A stretch of DNA of 25,561 nt from Lysobacteraceae bacterium (GCA_003505795.1 DNXT01000081.1:1-25561), one strand, 5' to 3'; shown: positions 1 through 8,116, counted from the stretch's first letter. Made by a program: numbers and translations. Notes: generated from the sequence alone by a model not told the origin.

Positions 1-1284
1 GCCCGGATAACTGTTGGTGGCTGGATCGAACGCACCCAGCGTACTGCGCTCGGCGATCTCCAGCGTGCCCTTGCGTACCTGTATCCAGCCACTGGGTGCC
101 TTGGGCGTGCCGACGGCGACGACCGCGTCCTGTGCGGTTATCTGTTGGTCGGCCTTGGTCGGAAGCGCGAGCTTGGCGCCCTTGTCGACCTTCAGCAGCA
201 CCTTCTGCTTCGCATCCAGTTGCTTGGCCCGTTCATGGCTCTTGGCGATGAAGCCCTTGATGTCGTCCGCCGTGAAGACGTCGAGCTGGGCCAAGGGACG
301 GGGACGGGCACTGGCCATGGGATTGGTGTCGATGTAGCGCTCGTATTGGCCGAGATAGCCGATCAGCTCGCCCGCCTTGATGGGCTTCGGCTCGGACAGG
401 ACATGGACCGTGTCCTTCGTCGGTTCGGCTCCCGCCAGGGTCAGCCCCTCCTTGCTCTTGGGCGAACCCTTGAATACGTATGTTCCGGTCACGTCGTCGG
501 GATACGTGGTCCCGCTGACGACCTCGGTGATCTTGAAGTACCCTTTCTTCTTGGGGTTTTCATCACCCAGCTTCAGCTTGACGCCGCGCGGTGCGAAGCC
601 GGCGTATTGGTTCTCGGCCGTACGCAGGTTGATGCCGGGCCCGCTGCCTTCGGGGATGAAAGCGTTCTTGGTGCGATCCTGGTCGACGGCCTTGTCGCCC
701 ACCAGATAGGTCGCGTCGCCCCAGTAGCCAGGCCTGGGCTTCTTCGCATCCAGCTTCTGGTAGCCGGCCCAGTCCAGCAGATGCAGGTAGACGCTGTAGA
801 AGATCAACGACGGCTCTTCGGTCTTCTGGTCGGTTTTTTGCGGAGTGCTGTCCGGAGCGGGCGCAGTCTTGTCCTGGTCCTTCTGATCCTGCGGCTTGGC
901 CGCGGGCGCAGGCGGCAGCTCCAGCCTGTGGCGCACCAGGGTGAAGCCGCGCGAGTAGAGTGCCTTGCCGGTGCTGTATTCAACCGAGGAGTATTGCGAC
1001 TCGACCTGGTAGGCGACGACTTCGCCCTCGCCGATGCAGCAAACGCCATCTTCCTGCTGCAGCGTCGCGCCGGTCTGCGCATCGAAATGGATGCCGCCGT
1101 GCCATTGGCCATTGGCGCCTATGGGATAGAAGCCGTCGGATGCATTGGATAGCGCCTGGAAGTAGACCCGTGCGTCGTCCACGTTGGTGGGCTTTGCATC
1201 GGGCGTGCCTTGCTCCGCCTTCTTCTGGAACGGGTAGGCCAGCTTGCCGATCTTCGTCGGCGTCTTTTTTCCGTTGTCGGCCAT
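1..1284 (-). CDS. Probable T6SS effector with degenerate M23-like domain (3' end cut by window edge)
   Basis: A continuous frame of 428 codons runs from ATG at 1284 to the window edge, so the C-terminus is missing. AAGGAAG lies 8 nt before the ATG. The gene starts 22 nt after the vgrG stop, the usual place for VgrG cargo. Residues 62-68 read HGGIHFD, followed by a turn-rich stretch ending EGEVVAY (86-92). A YLHLL motif falls at 166-170 and AQLDVF at 332-337. The order resembles the HxxxD, YxHL and HxH motifs of M23 (LytM-like) zinc peptidases. However, the first Asp is replaced by His66, and the final HxH is absent. A Lys/Gln/Asp/Pro-rich linker spans about 129-158. There is no signal peptide or membrane segment, as expected for cargo. 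A peptidoglycan-directed role is inference; the fold may be non-catalytic. An immunity gene, if any, would lie beyond position 1. Confidence 0.75.
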   Translation of the reverse strand, partial: MADNGKKTPTKIGKLAYPFQKKAEQGTPDAKPTNVDDARVYFQALSNASDGFYPIGANGQWHGGIHFDAQTGATLQQEDGVCCIGEGEVVAYQVESQYSSVEYSTGKALYSRGFTLVRHRLELPPAPAAKPQDQKDQDKTAPAPDSTPQKTDQKTEEPSLIFYSVYLHLLDWAGYQKLDAKKPRPGYWGDATYLVGDKAVDQDRTKNAFIPEGSGPGINLRTAENQYAGFAPRGVKLKLGDENPKKKGYFKITEVVSGTTYPDDVTGTYVFKGSPKSKEGLTLAGAEPTKDTVHVLSEPKPIKAGELIGYLGQYERYIDTNPMASARPRPLAQLDVFTADDIKGFIAKSHERAKQLDAKQKVLLKVDKGAKLALPTKADQQITAQDAVVAVGTPKAPSGWIQVRKGTLEIAERSTLGAFDPATNSYPG

Positions 1285-1306
1285 GTCAATGTCTTCCTTG
1301 TAGAGA

Positions 1307-3823
1307 TCAGCCCGAGAAGTCGAGCATGCGGTCGGGTTCCAGGTGCACCAGTCCATCGGGCAGCGCCAGCTTGGCATCGCCACCCTGCGCACCCAGGAAC
1401 GGATGCTCGCTGGCCTTGACCGTGAAGTTGCCGGGGCAGGCGAAGGTGATGTCGCCGCCTTCCAGGGTGATGCTGCTCTGGCCGGCCTGCAGCACGATCT
1501 TCTGCTGGGCCAGCACCTCGATCCGGGTATCGGTGGCGGTGACCGTGACCGCCTGGTCGGCCAGCACCTCGAGTTCGCCGGTGTGCGCCTGCAGGCTGAC
1601 CGGGCCGGCCGCGGCAATGACCTTGACCGGGCCTTGTTGCGCGAACAGCGCGGCGTGCTGGCCCACGATCGTGGCGAGGGTCCTGCCGGCCGCCGCGTGC
1701 AGGTCGTCCTGCGCGGTCAGCTGCAGGTGCTGGCCGGCGTAGCCGACGCCGCTGTTTGGCGTGGTCCAGGCGATGTGATCGGGCGACTCGGCCAGCAGGC
1801 GCGGCTCGGCGAAGCGTTCGACCGGCGCCTGGCCGGGGCTGCGGCCGTCGCTGCCGGGCTTGGTCGCGGCCTGGCCGCCGACGCTGCCGCCGTACTTGCC
1901 GTCGACCTCGGGGTCGAGGCTCCGGTGCAGGGCCTCGATGCTGGAGCGAGCCTCCAGTCCGGCTACCTGCTGGGCCTGCAGCGTGTCGTGCAGGCCCTCG
2001 CTGGTGCGCTGGGCGCCCTTGAGCTGGCTGACCGCCTCGTGGGCGTCCAGCTGCGTCGAGGCGGCCTGCGCGCGTGCCGTGGTCGACAGCAGCAGGCCTT
2101 GCGCGGCGTGGACGTTGCCCCAGCCGGCGCTGGCCAGCTCGAAGCCCTGCCCGCGCAGCGCGCCGCGGTTGCTGTCGCCGCCCTGCAGCAGGTAGCCCAA
2201 CTGTAGGGTGGAATCGGCCTGGGTGGTATGCAGGCGCGTGCGCAGCTGGCCCGGGGTGTCGTCGAGCAGCCACTGCTGGCTGCCGCTGCCGTCGTGCGCG
2301 GTGGTATGCAGGCCGCTGAGCGTGCCGGGATGGTTGGCTTGGCCCTGCAGGCCGCCGCCGAACGGCGGGGCGACCTCGCCGTTGTACAGCTGTCCGGTGA
2401 TGCGCGGCTGGTCGATGTCCCCGTGCAGGAACTCGACCAGGACCTCGGCACCGACGCGCGGCAGGAAGTGGGTGCCCCAGTTCGGACCGGCGACCCACTC
2501 GGCCACCGGCACCCAGGTGCCGCTGCTGGCATCGCCTGGCGCGTGGCCGTCGTCGTCGTCCAGGCCGCCGGCATTGGGTGCGCTGCCGCGTTGCCAGGCG
2601 AACTGGACGCGCACCTGGTGGTCGCGGTTCGGCGTGACCGCGGCATCGGCCTGGCCGACCACGCGCGCGGTCAATGGACCCTGCAGCAGGGGGCGGTCGT
2701 GCGGCAATGCGCGCAGCGGCGTGCCTTCGGGCACGGCCACGAAGCGGTTGCGGTAGCCGCCGTTGTCCATGGCGTCACGGCCGAGCAGCGTGGCGATGCC
2801 GGTATCGAGGTTGTTGCGGGCGTGGTGCTCGACGGCGAGCACGGCAAAGCGCTGGCCGCCGTAGTGCGGATGCTGGCTCAGGCCGAAGCGGGTGCCGCTG
2901 GCGAGGGTGCGTACGCTGCCGGCGCCGGCGTGCAACACGGCGGCGACGCGCAGGGCCTCGAGCCGGTGCTGCGCGTCATCGCTGGCCGAGGCATCGTCGC
3001 CGAAGCGGCCCGCGCGGGGTTGCACGTAGACTTCCAGCGGCGGCAGCGCGCCGCTGCTGGCTTCGCTCTGCGCACCGGTGGCGACGAGCTTTTCGGAATG
3101 CCAGCTGGCGACCGAAAGCGCACTGGGCGTGACCCGGCGCTGGGCGCCGAAAGCGCCGATGGTGTCGGTGGCCTCGGCGATGTCGCTGCGATGGAAGCGC
3201 AATGTGCCGGCATCGGCCAGTGAGGCCTGCGGATCGAACACCACCAGGGTATGTTCGCCGCCGTCGTCGCCGGTGGCGTGGTCGAAGCGCCAGGCCAGGC
3301 CGGCCTCGGCCAGCAGGCGGGTGACGAAATCCCAGTCGCTCTCGCGATACTGGGTGGTGATCGGCCGCACCGGCAACGCCTGCTGGATGTCGAAGCGGAA
3401 GCGCGCCTGCGGGTACTGCGCGAAGATCCGCTCGCACACCGCCCGCAGGTCCAGGTCCTGGAAGATCACCGCGTTGCGGCGCAGGGCGAGCAGGGCGGTC
3501 CATGGCTCGAGGGTGAGGCGCAAGCGGGTCAGGCCGCCGTCGCCGCCGAGGAAGGCGGTCTCGGTGCACAGGCCGTTCCAGGGACGCATGCCGCCATCGT
3601 CGCGCAGCAGTTGCAGCGTCAGCGGCTGTTCCAGCAGTGCGTCGAGATCGATGTCGCTGCGCGTCGACAGGCAGTCGATCTGGAACCGGAACGGCGCGCA
3701 GACGGCTTCGTGGCCCTGGATGTGTTCGACCACCAACCCCGCGATCGGGGCCTGCAGCTGGATCAGACGCGCATGCTGCGATGGCGCTCCGAGCGCCGCG
3801 AGTGGCGTGTTGGCGATATCCAT
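1307..3823 (-). CDS. vgrG: VgrG spike protein (first copy)
   Basis: This 838-residue protein forms the trimeric T6SS spike tip that is expelled with Hcp. The N-terminal gp27-like part contains the family signature TTQYRESDWDFVTRLLAEAG at about 156-175. The gp5-like OB region has VRVQFAW near 400 and the run NWGTHFLPRVGAEVLVEF followed by a GQLYNG motif at about 445-480. From about 650 to 800 a repetitive beta region (DUF2345-like) ends with LEGGDITFACPG. A short tail finishes LEPDRMLDFSG. The ATG at 3823 has no clear Shine-Dalgarno sequence. It lies 10 nt after the tssL stop, so translation is probably coupled. The protein differs from the second VgrG (16986-19742) mainly in the C-terminal third and tail. 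It probably carries the downstream M23-like protein. Confidence 0.97.
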   Translation of the reverse strand: MDIANTPLAALGAPSQHARLIQLQAPIAGLVVEHIQGHEAVCAPFRFQIDCLSTRSDIDLDALLEQPLTLQLLRDDGGMRPWNGLCTETAFLGGDGGLTRLRLTLEPWTALLALRRNAVIFQDLDLRAVCERIFAQYPQARFRFDIQQALPVRPITTQYRESDWDFVTRLLAEAGLAWRFDHATGDDGGEHTLVVFDPQASLADAGTLRFHRSDIAEATDTIGAFGAQRRVTPSALSVASWHSEKLVATGAQSEASSGALPPLEVYVQPRAGRFGDDASASDDAQHRLEALRVAAVLHAGAGSVRTLASGTRFGLSQHPHYGGQRFAVLAVEHHARNNLDTGIATLLGRDAMDNGGYRNRFVAVPEGTPLRALPHDRPLLQGPLTARVVGQADAAVTPNRDHQVRVQFAWQRGSAPNAGGLDDDDGHAPGDASSGTWVPVAEWVAGPNWGTHFLPRVGAEVLVEFLHGDIDQPRITGQLYNGEVAPPFGGGLQGQANHPGTLSGLHTTAHDGSGSQQWLLDDTPGQLRTRLHTTQADSTLQLGYLLQGGDSNRGALRGQGFELASAGWGNVHAAQGLLLSTTARAQAASTQLDAHEAVSQLKGAQRTSEGLHDTLQAQQVAGLEARSSIEALHRSLDPEVDGKYGGSVGGQAATKPGSDGRSPGQAPVERFAEPRLLAESPDHIAWTTPNSGVGYAGQHLQLTAQDDLHAAAGRTLATIVGQHAALFAQQGPVKVIAAAGPVSLQAHTGELEVLADQAVTVTATDTRIEVLAQQKIVLQAGQSSITLEGGDITFACPGNFTVKASEHPFLGAQGGDAKLALPDGLVHLEPDRMLDFSG

Positions 3824-3833
3824 ATCGAATGAC

Positions 3834-4625
3834 TCATGGCAGGGTGATCGTGATGTGGGCGGTTCGCTGCGGCATCTGCACTACATCGCTGTAGGCGGCC
3901 ATCTGCTTCTCGGTCTGGTGGCCGAGGTAGGTGCGCAGGCCGAAGAAGCCGAGCAGGCCGAAGGCCGCCACCAGCGCGGCCGGCAGCCACAGCGGCACCA
4001 CGCGGCGCAGGCTGTGACGGACATTGTCCGGCGGCAGCGCATGCGGTGCGAACCCATGGCGCTTGCCCTTGAGGTAGACGATCTCGTCGCCCAGGCGTGC
4101 GGTCAGGTAGCCGAGCTTCTCCACGCCTTCCAGGCGGTACTTGCCCTCGAAGCCGAGCAGCAGGCAGTAGTGGTAGACCTCGAGCGACGGCAGGCGCGCG
4201 GCCCCCTGGCGACGCAGTTCTTCGAGCCGGTCGAAGAAGTGCTCGCCGGCCAGGTGTTCGCCGAACAGGCGCAGCTGCAGCGGATTGCGCTCCCAGGCCT
4301 CCTGCAGATGCGAGGGCTGGGACAGGATGGCCTCGTCCACAGCGGCGCAGAAGGCGTACTTTGCGGCATAGATGTCCTCGGCGGAGATGCCGAGCTTGAT
4401 CGCGCCGCGCTCCATGCCGTCGAGGAACTTCTGCACGGTCGACACGAACGACTCGCCATCGGCCGGCAGTTGCCCGCGCTTGAGCAGCAACAGCAGGTAG
4501 AAGCCGTCGGCCATCAGGTCCTGCAGACTTTGCGGCGTCGTGGCGGCCGCGCCGGGCGCGGCCATCTGTCCGTGGGACATCAGTGACGGCATGGGGCCGG
4601 GCGTGGGAGGGAGAGTCTGGTTCAT
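3834..4625 (-). CDS. tssL: TssL/DotU-type inner-membrane protein
   Basis: This 263-residue protein is the short form of TssL (DotU/IcmH family), which joins TssM and TssJ in the membrane complex and contacts the baseplate. Family hallmarks are AAKYAFCAAVDEAIL at 87-101, the RLFGEHLAGEHFFDRLEEL region at 119-137, and LLGFEGKYR at 156-164. A single transmembrane segment lies at about 209-231, followed by a short C-terminal tail. This fits a cytoplasmic domain anchored at its C-terminal end. There is no peptidoglycan-binding extension. The start ATG overlaps the tssK stop by 4 nt (ATGA), which indicates translational coupling. The N-terminal 30 residues are rich in Pro, Met and Ala and look disordered. 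Confidence 0.96.
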   Translation of the reverse strand: MNQTLPPTPGPMPSLMSHGQMAAPGAAATTPQSLQDLMADGFYLLLLLKRGQLPADGESFVSTVQKFLDGMERGAIKLGISAEDIYAAKYAFCAAVDEAILSQPSHLQEAWERNPLQLRLFGEHLAGEHFFDRLEELRRQGAARLPSLEVYHYCLLLGFEGKYRLEGVEKLGYLTARLGDEIVYLKGKRHGFAPHALPPDNVRHSLRRVVPLWLPAALVAAFGLLGFFGLRTYLGHQTEKQMAAYSDVVQMPQRTAHITITLP

Positions 4626-5974
4626 GACGTCACCGCGATCAGTTCCATCTTCAGGTCATGGACGCCGGCCGGCACGTAGATCATGATGGATTGCGCCTTC
4701 AGCATCCGCTCGTAGAGCGCCCCGCGCGTGTCGAGTTGGAAGTAATGGTTGCCAGGGCGTACGGGAATCGCCGCCGGCACCTGCGCGGCATGGCTGAGCT
4801 TGACCCCAGGCAGCGCCGATAGCACGCACTTCTCCACGTCGTCGGGCGCGCCGACCTTGAACCGCACCGGCACGCTCTGCACCAGTTCCTGGCCGGGCAG
4901 GGCGGCGGCAACCGCCAGGTAGAACGTTGCACCCTCGTCGATGCGCTGGGAGTCCAGCCGTCCGAGGTGGAACGACGGCTTCACCTCGGTCAGGGCGATC
5001 TGGAAGTAACGCGTGGAGATCACCGTGTCGAGCAGGTCGCGCGCGATCTCGAACAGCCGCTCGAAGTCGCCTTGCGGCCGCTCGTGCCGATAATGCGGCA
5101 GGTCTCCGAGCTGGTAGCTGCTGGAGAACGTCATCAATGCCCCGGCCATGCGCAGCAGTTCCTGGTGCAGGCGCTCCGGATGCAGGCGTGGATGCTGCAG
5201 CAGATGGGAAAGCGCCCCGAACGAACTGTTGATCGTGTGCAGCAACCAGAACGACGCGATGTCGCCGGAGCGGAATTCGATGATGTTCTGCGAGGTCTGC
5301 CGATGCACTCCATAGAGGGCGTCGACCTTGGCCTGCAGCGAATCGAGCATGCCGCGCAGGTGGCGAACGAGCACCGGCGAGGCCTGCAGGCTGACGCAGG
5401 GCGGGATGAAGTCTTCGTCCAGCTCGAAGCCGCCGGTCGAGGTCCGGCGGATGCGCGCCACCGGAACGGATGCATAGGCATCGCGTGGCTGATCGTCGGT
5501 AAGCAGTCGTGCCGACTTGCCGAGGTAGGCCAGCTCGGCATCGGCGGCGTCGGTGAACAGATCCTTGGTCGGATGGTCGGCCTGGCGGTAGCGCGCCGCC
5601 TGGACCGAGCCGGCGCCGGCACAGTTGTCGCCGTCATCGCGCAGCAAGGGCAGGGCGAGGTGGATCGTGGTCGCCTGCATGCCCGCGGGCAGCTCCTTCA
5701 GCGAAATCGCGTCGGGTAGCGCATCGTGCGCGGGAGCGTCGTAGGGTTCGCTGTCGGCGAACACCACGGAAAGGTCGAGCGGCCGCAGCGTGCCTCCCGC
5801 CAGCGCCTGCGGGTCGAAACGGATGCGGCGGCATCCCCATCCGTACGGGTGCAACACCGTCGACAGGTCCTGCAGCCGCGCCTCGTGATAGGCGTCCTGG
5901 CGCTGGAAATGCTGAGGGCGCAGGAACAGGCCCTCGCCCCACAATACCTTGGACATCCTGCTTACATGTGACAC
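4622..5974 (-). CDS. tssK: TssK baseplate-membrane complex adaptor
   Basis: TssK trimers connect the baseplate wedges to the TssL/TssM membrane complex in the cytoplasm. The N-terminus carries the family signature VLWGEGLFLRPQHFQRQ. The length of about 450 residues is normal, and the protein is intact to its TGA, which overlaps tssL. I chose GTG at 5974 because AAGGA lies 7 nt upstream. An ATG at 5956 (444 residues, MSKVLWGEG) is possible but has its purine run directly against the start. An open extension to 6151 is implausible because it adds an Arg/Pro-rich, non-TssK leader. A 151-nt gap with a GC-rich hairpin separates it from tssJ. Confidence 0.96.
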   Translation of the reverse strand: MSHVSRMSKVLWGEGLFLRPQHFQRQDAYHEARLQDLSTVLHPYGWGCRRIRFDPQALAGGTLRPLDLSVVFADSEPYDAPAHDALPDAISLKELPAGMQATTIHLALPLLRDDGDNCAGAGSVQAARYRQADHPTKDLFTDAADAELAYLGKSARLLTDDQPRDAYASVPVARIRRTSTGGFELDEDFIPPCVSLQASPVLVRHLRGMLDSLQAKVDALYGVHRQTSQNIIEFRSGDIASFWLLHTINSSFGALSHLLQHPRLHPERLHQELLRMAGALMTFSSSYQLGDLPHYRHERPQGDFERLFEIARDLLDTVISTRYFQIALTEVKPSFHLGRLDSQRIDEGATFYLAVAAALPGQELVQSVPVRFKVGAPDDVEKCVLSALPGVKLSHAAQVPAAIPVRPGNHYFQLDTRGALYERMLKAQSIMIYVPAGVHDLKMELIAVTS

Positions 5975-6022
5975 GGTTCGATCCTTGAGGGGCATTGCCG
6001 GGCATCGTTGCCGCAGCGGGGG

Positions 6023-6047
6023 CGCCCGGCGAAGACGTTGCCGGGCG
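6023..6047 (-). other. GC-rich hairpin between tssJ and tssK
   Basis: CGCCCGGC (6023-6030) pairs perfectly with GCCGGGCG (6040-6047) around a 9-nt loop, giving 8 G:C pairs. It lies in the 151-nt space after the tssJ stop and about 49 nt before the tssK GTG. No T-tract follows on the minus strand, so it is more likely an mRNA stability or attenuation element than a full intrinsic terminator. The stem is directly visible; the role is inferred. Confidence 0.45.
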
Positions 6048-6125
6048 GGGCGGGGCGGGAGATCGCATCGCCGGGGCGCAATACTAAAGCACGCTCTGGA
6101 ACCATCGTCCTGTCCATCGCCGCAT

Positions 6126-6734
6126 TCACTTGGTGCAACGCACGGACGCAAGGCTGGCCGGATCGCCGGACAGCTGGGTCAGCAATGCCGCACTGTCCGC
6201 GGTCGTCAGCGCGCAGGCGTGCACGCCTATGGTGATGCCGTCGAGCGGCAGTTGCTTGGCATTGGCGTCGAACGCCAGTCGCCAGCGGATTTCCGCGGGT
6301 GCGCGGAACAGGGCGACCACGCCGATCGCGCCGGTGCCGGCGGAGAGCTTCTCGTCCAGGTTCTGCCGGGTGCCGGGCATCAGCACGATCTCGTTGACCG
6401 ACAGTGCGTCGGCGCCGAGCGCCGCCTGTTCGCCGGCCTGGTCGAGGAACGCATTGAACGGCGCCTTCTCGAAGCGTTGCGCGCTGCGCAGATGGTAGAT
6501 CTTGACGATGGCCGCGGTGGGGCGGTTGTCCGTGCCGGAATTGAGATTGCTGCCGGCGAAGAGCCGCAGCTGGATCGTGGGCGGTTCGGCCGGCTTGGCC
6601 TCGCGCAGTCCCACCGCCTGCAGGGTCTTGTCGATGCCGCCGCGCAATCCGCCGCTGGCGCAACCGCAAAGTGTGATAGATATCACAAATAGCAGGGCGG
6701 CAGCGCGAGCAATACGGAGGCGGGTTCCCGGCAT
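6126..6734 (-). CDS. tssJ: TssJ outer-membrane lipoprotein
   Basis: TssJ is the outer-membrane-anchored lipoprotein of the T6SS membrane complex and binds the periplasmic end of TssM. The 202-residue protein starts MPGTRLRIAR, continues with a hydrophobic stretch, and has the lipobox LCGC with acylated Cys25. The mature part has the usual TssJ pattern, including NRPTAAIVKIYHLRSAQRF (70-88) and PFNAFL (92-97). ATG 6734 is chosen because it gives a correct lipoprotein signal and has AGGA 9 nt upstream. The frame is open back to 6914, but that leader makes no biological sense. It is the first gene of the minus-strand operon, with a candidate promoter at 6826-6855. Confidence 0.93.
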   Translation of the reverse strand: MPGTRLRIARAAALLFVISITLCGCASGGLRGGIDKTLQAVGLREAKPAEPPTIQLRLFAGSNLNSGTDNRPTAAIVKIYHLRSAQRFEKAPFNAFLDQAGEQAALGADALSVNEIVLMPGTRQNLDEKLSAGTGAIGVVALFRAPAEIRWRLAFDANAKQLPLDGITIGVHACALTTADSAALLTQLSGDPASLASVRCTK

Positions 6735-6779
6735 GCGTACAAATCCTGTGGACGCTTCGACAATGTTGCCGCGAATCAC

Positions 6780-6797
6780 GCGTGGTGTTTGCCACGC
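6780..6797. promoter_or_regulatory. Inverted repeat GCGTGG-N6-CCACGC in divergent region
   Basis: Six-base perfect arms (6780-6785 and 6792-6797) are separated by TGTTTG. The repeat ends 8 bp before the -35 of the rightward promoter and lies in the expected 5' leader of the tssJ transcript. It could be an operator for a dimeric regulator or a leader hairpin. The arms are seen directly; the function is inferred. Confidence 0.4.
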
Positions 6798-6804
6798 TTC
6801 ACGC

Positions 6805-6833
6805 TTGACCGGCGGTCTGGTCCGCACTATACC
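6805..6833 (+). promoter_or_regulatory. Sigma70-like promoter for the TPR lipoprotein-tssB-tssC operon
   Basis: TTGACC (6805-6810) and TATACC (6828-6833) are separated by exactly 17 bp. The expected transcription start is near 6840, giving a leader of about 115 nt before the GTG at 6955. It is the best match to the sigma70 consensus in the divergent region. No good sigma54 -24/-12 element was seen there. Confidence 0.55.
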
Positions 6834-6855
6834 GGCCAGCTGGCGCGGTTGTACA
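6826..6855 (-). promoter_or_regulatory. Sigma70-like promoter for tssJ-tssK-tssL
   Basis: On the minus strand, TGTACA (6855-6850) is followed after 18 bp by TATAGT (6831-6826). The -10 matches five of six consensus bases and the -35 four of six. Its TATA is the same one used by the rightward promoter on the opposite strand, so the two promoters overlap head to head. The expected start is near 6819, giving a leader of about 85 nt before the tssJ ATG. Confidence 0.45.
6835..6844. promoter_or_regulatory. Perfect 10-bp palindrome GCCAGCTGGC, candidate operator
   Basis: This perfect palindrome sits between the -35 and -10 of the leftward promoter and over the expected start site of the rightward promoter. 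A protein bound here could control both operons at once. No regulator gene that obviously matches it is present in the T6SS part of the window. Confidence 0.35.
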
Positions 6856-6954
6856 CTTGATCCAGGCTGACCTCGGAACTTCTCCCGCAGCAATATCGGC
6901 CCCGTGGGGAACATCTGAAGGGAATGTGTTTTGTCTTATCAAGGAGAACTTAAG

Positions 6955-7569
6955 GTGAGGAAGATGATGGTCGCGGCTCGGCCGCTGCTGGGCGCGCTGC
7001 TGGTAACGGCGATGGTCGGTTGTGCCAGTACCCCCAAGGCCAAGGCGCCCCCGCCGTCGTTCGACGCGGTGATGTCGCAGGCCGAGGCCCAGGTGGCCAC
7101 CGCTGGTGCCGACGCGGCCATTACCGCGTTCGAAGATGCCGCCAAGGTCGACCCGACCCGGAAGGAGCCCTGGGTCCGCATCGCGCAATTGCAGTTCGAC
7201 CGCAACAACTACGCGCGCGCCATCGTCGCCGCCGAGGAGGTATTGCAGCGCGATCCCGACGACCTGGTCGCCGACGGCGTGATCACGGTGGCCGGCTTCC
7301 GCATCGCCAACCAGTCCCTGCAGCGCCTGCAGGGGCGCGGCGCACTTGCCTCCGATACCGCGCGCAAGGAAGCCGAGACGCTCGCCGCGACCCTGCGCGC
7401 GACCATGGGCGACAGCATCCTCGCGCCCGAAAAGCCCAAGCGCGCGCCCGTGCGCCGCAGCAGCACCCCCCGTACGCCCGCCGCACCTGGAACGCAAGCT
7501 CAGCCCGCCCCCAAGCAGGAGAGCAAGCCGGCCAGTTCCGATCCCTTCAAGAACCTCGGTGGCAACTGA
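6955..7569 (+). CDS. TPR-containing lipoprotein at the head of the sheath operon
   Basis: This 204-residue protein has a short basic N-terminus, a hydrophobic stretch and the lipobox MVGC with acylated Cys23, so it should be a periplasm-facing lipoprotein. Residues about 51-103 form TPR-like helices (AAITAFEDAAKVDPTRKEPW, then NNYARAIVAAEEVLQRDPDD). From about 158 the sequence is low-complexity, rich in Pro, Ala, Lys and Ser, and ends DPFKNLGGN. GTG 6955 is selected because AAGGAG lies 8 nt upstream and it places the signal peptide at residue 1. A TTG at 6931 in the same frame would place the ribosome-binding site inside the gene. Being first in the tssBC operon suggests a T6SS accessory role in the envelope; no specific function is established here. 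Confidence 0.85.
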   Translation: MRKMMVAARPLLGALLVTAMVGCASTPKAKAPPPSFDAVMSQAEAQVATAGADAAITAFEDAAKVDPTRKEPWVRIAQLQFDRNNYARAIVAAEEVLQRDPDDLVADGVITVAGFRIANQSLQRLQGRGALASDTARKEAETLAATLRATMGDSILAPEKPKRAPVRRSSTPRTPAAPGTQAQPAPKQESKPASSDPFKNLGGN

Positions 7570-7615
7570 CCGCCGTTCGTTCTCCCCCATTCTGTACCTG
7601 TAAGGAGACGCCTGC

Positions 7616-8116
7616 ATGGCCAAGAAGGACAGCATCCAGAAACGACTTCAGAAGATCCGGCCGCCGCGTGTGCAGCTGACCTACGACGTCGAGAAAGGCG
7701 ATGCGATTGAACAGAAGGAACTGCCATTCGTGGTGGGCGTGCTCGGCGACTTCAGCGGCAATCCGGAGCAGCCGCTGCCGAAGGTCAAGGACCGCAAGTT
7801 CGTCAACGTCGATCTGGACAACTTCGACGAAGTGATGGAAGGCGTTGCGCCGCGTGCGGTATATCGTGTTCCGAACAAGATCAGCGACGGCGGCGGCGAG
7901 TTCGCCGTGGAACTGAAGTTCAAGTCCATCGACGATTTTCGGCCGGAAGCAGTGGTCGAGCAGATCGAACCGCTGCGCAAGCTGCTCGAGTCCCGTACCA
8001 AGCTGGCCGACTTGCGCAACAAGCTTGCTGGCAACGAGAAGCTGGAGGACTTGCTGACCGACGTCCTGAACAACACCGAGCAGCTCAAGAAGCTTGGGCC
8101 GGACAAGGGGGAGTAA
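7616..8116 (+). CDS. tssB: TssB sheath small subunit
   Basis: TssB (VipA) pairs with TssC to build the contractile sheath in the cytoplasm. The 166-residue protein has the family blocks RPPRVQLTYDVE near the N-terminus, ELPFVVGVLGDFSG, KFVNVDLDNFDEVM, and a C-terminal helix with LRKLLESRTKLADLRNKL. The length and domain are complete. A strong AGGAG precedes the ATG in the 46-nt gap after the TPR lipoprotein, and tssC follows after only 3 nt. Confidence 0.98.
   Translation: MAKKDSIQKRLQKIRPPRVQLTYDVEKGDAIEQKELPFVVGVLGDFSGNPEQPLPKVKDRKFVNVDLDNFDEVMEGVAPRAVYRVPNKISDGGGEFAVELKFKSIDDFRPEAVVEQIEPLRKLLESRTKLADLRNKLAGNEKLEDLLTDVLNNTEQLKKLGPDKGE

Noticed and set aside
5975..6151. N-terminal extension of TssK to an ATG at 6151
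   Set aside because: The extra 59 residues are Arg/Pro-rich and absent from TssK, and they overlap tssJ. GTG 5974 has a good ribosome-binding site.
6931..6954. TTG start for the TPR lipoprotein
   Set aside because: It would put AAGGAG inside the gene and add residues before the signal peptide. GTG 6955 fits better.
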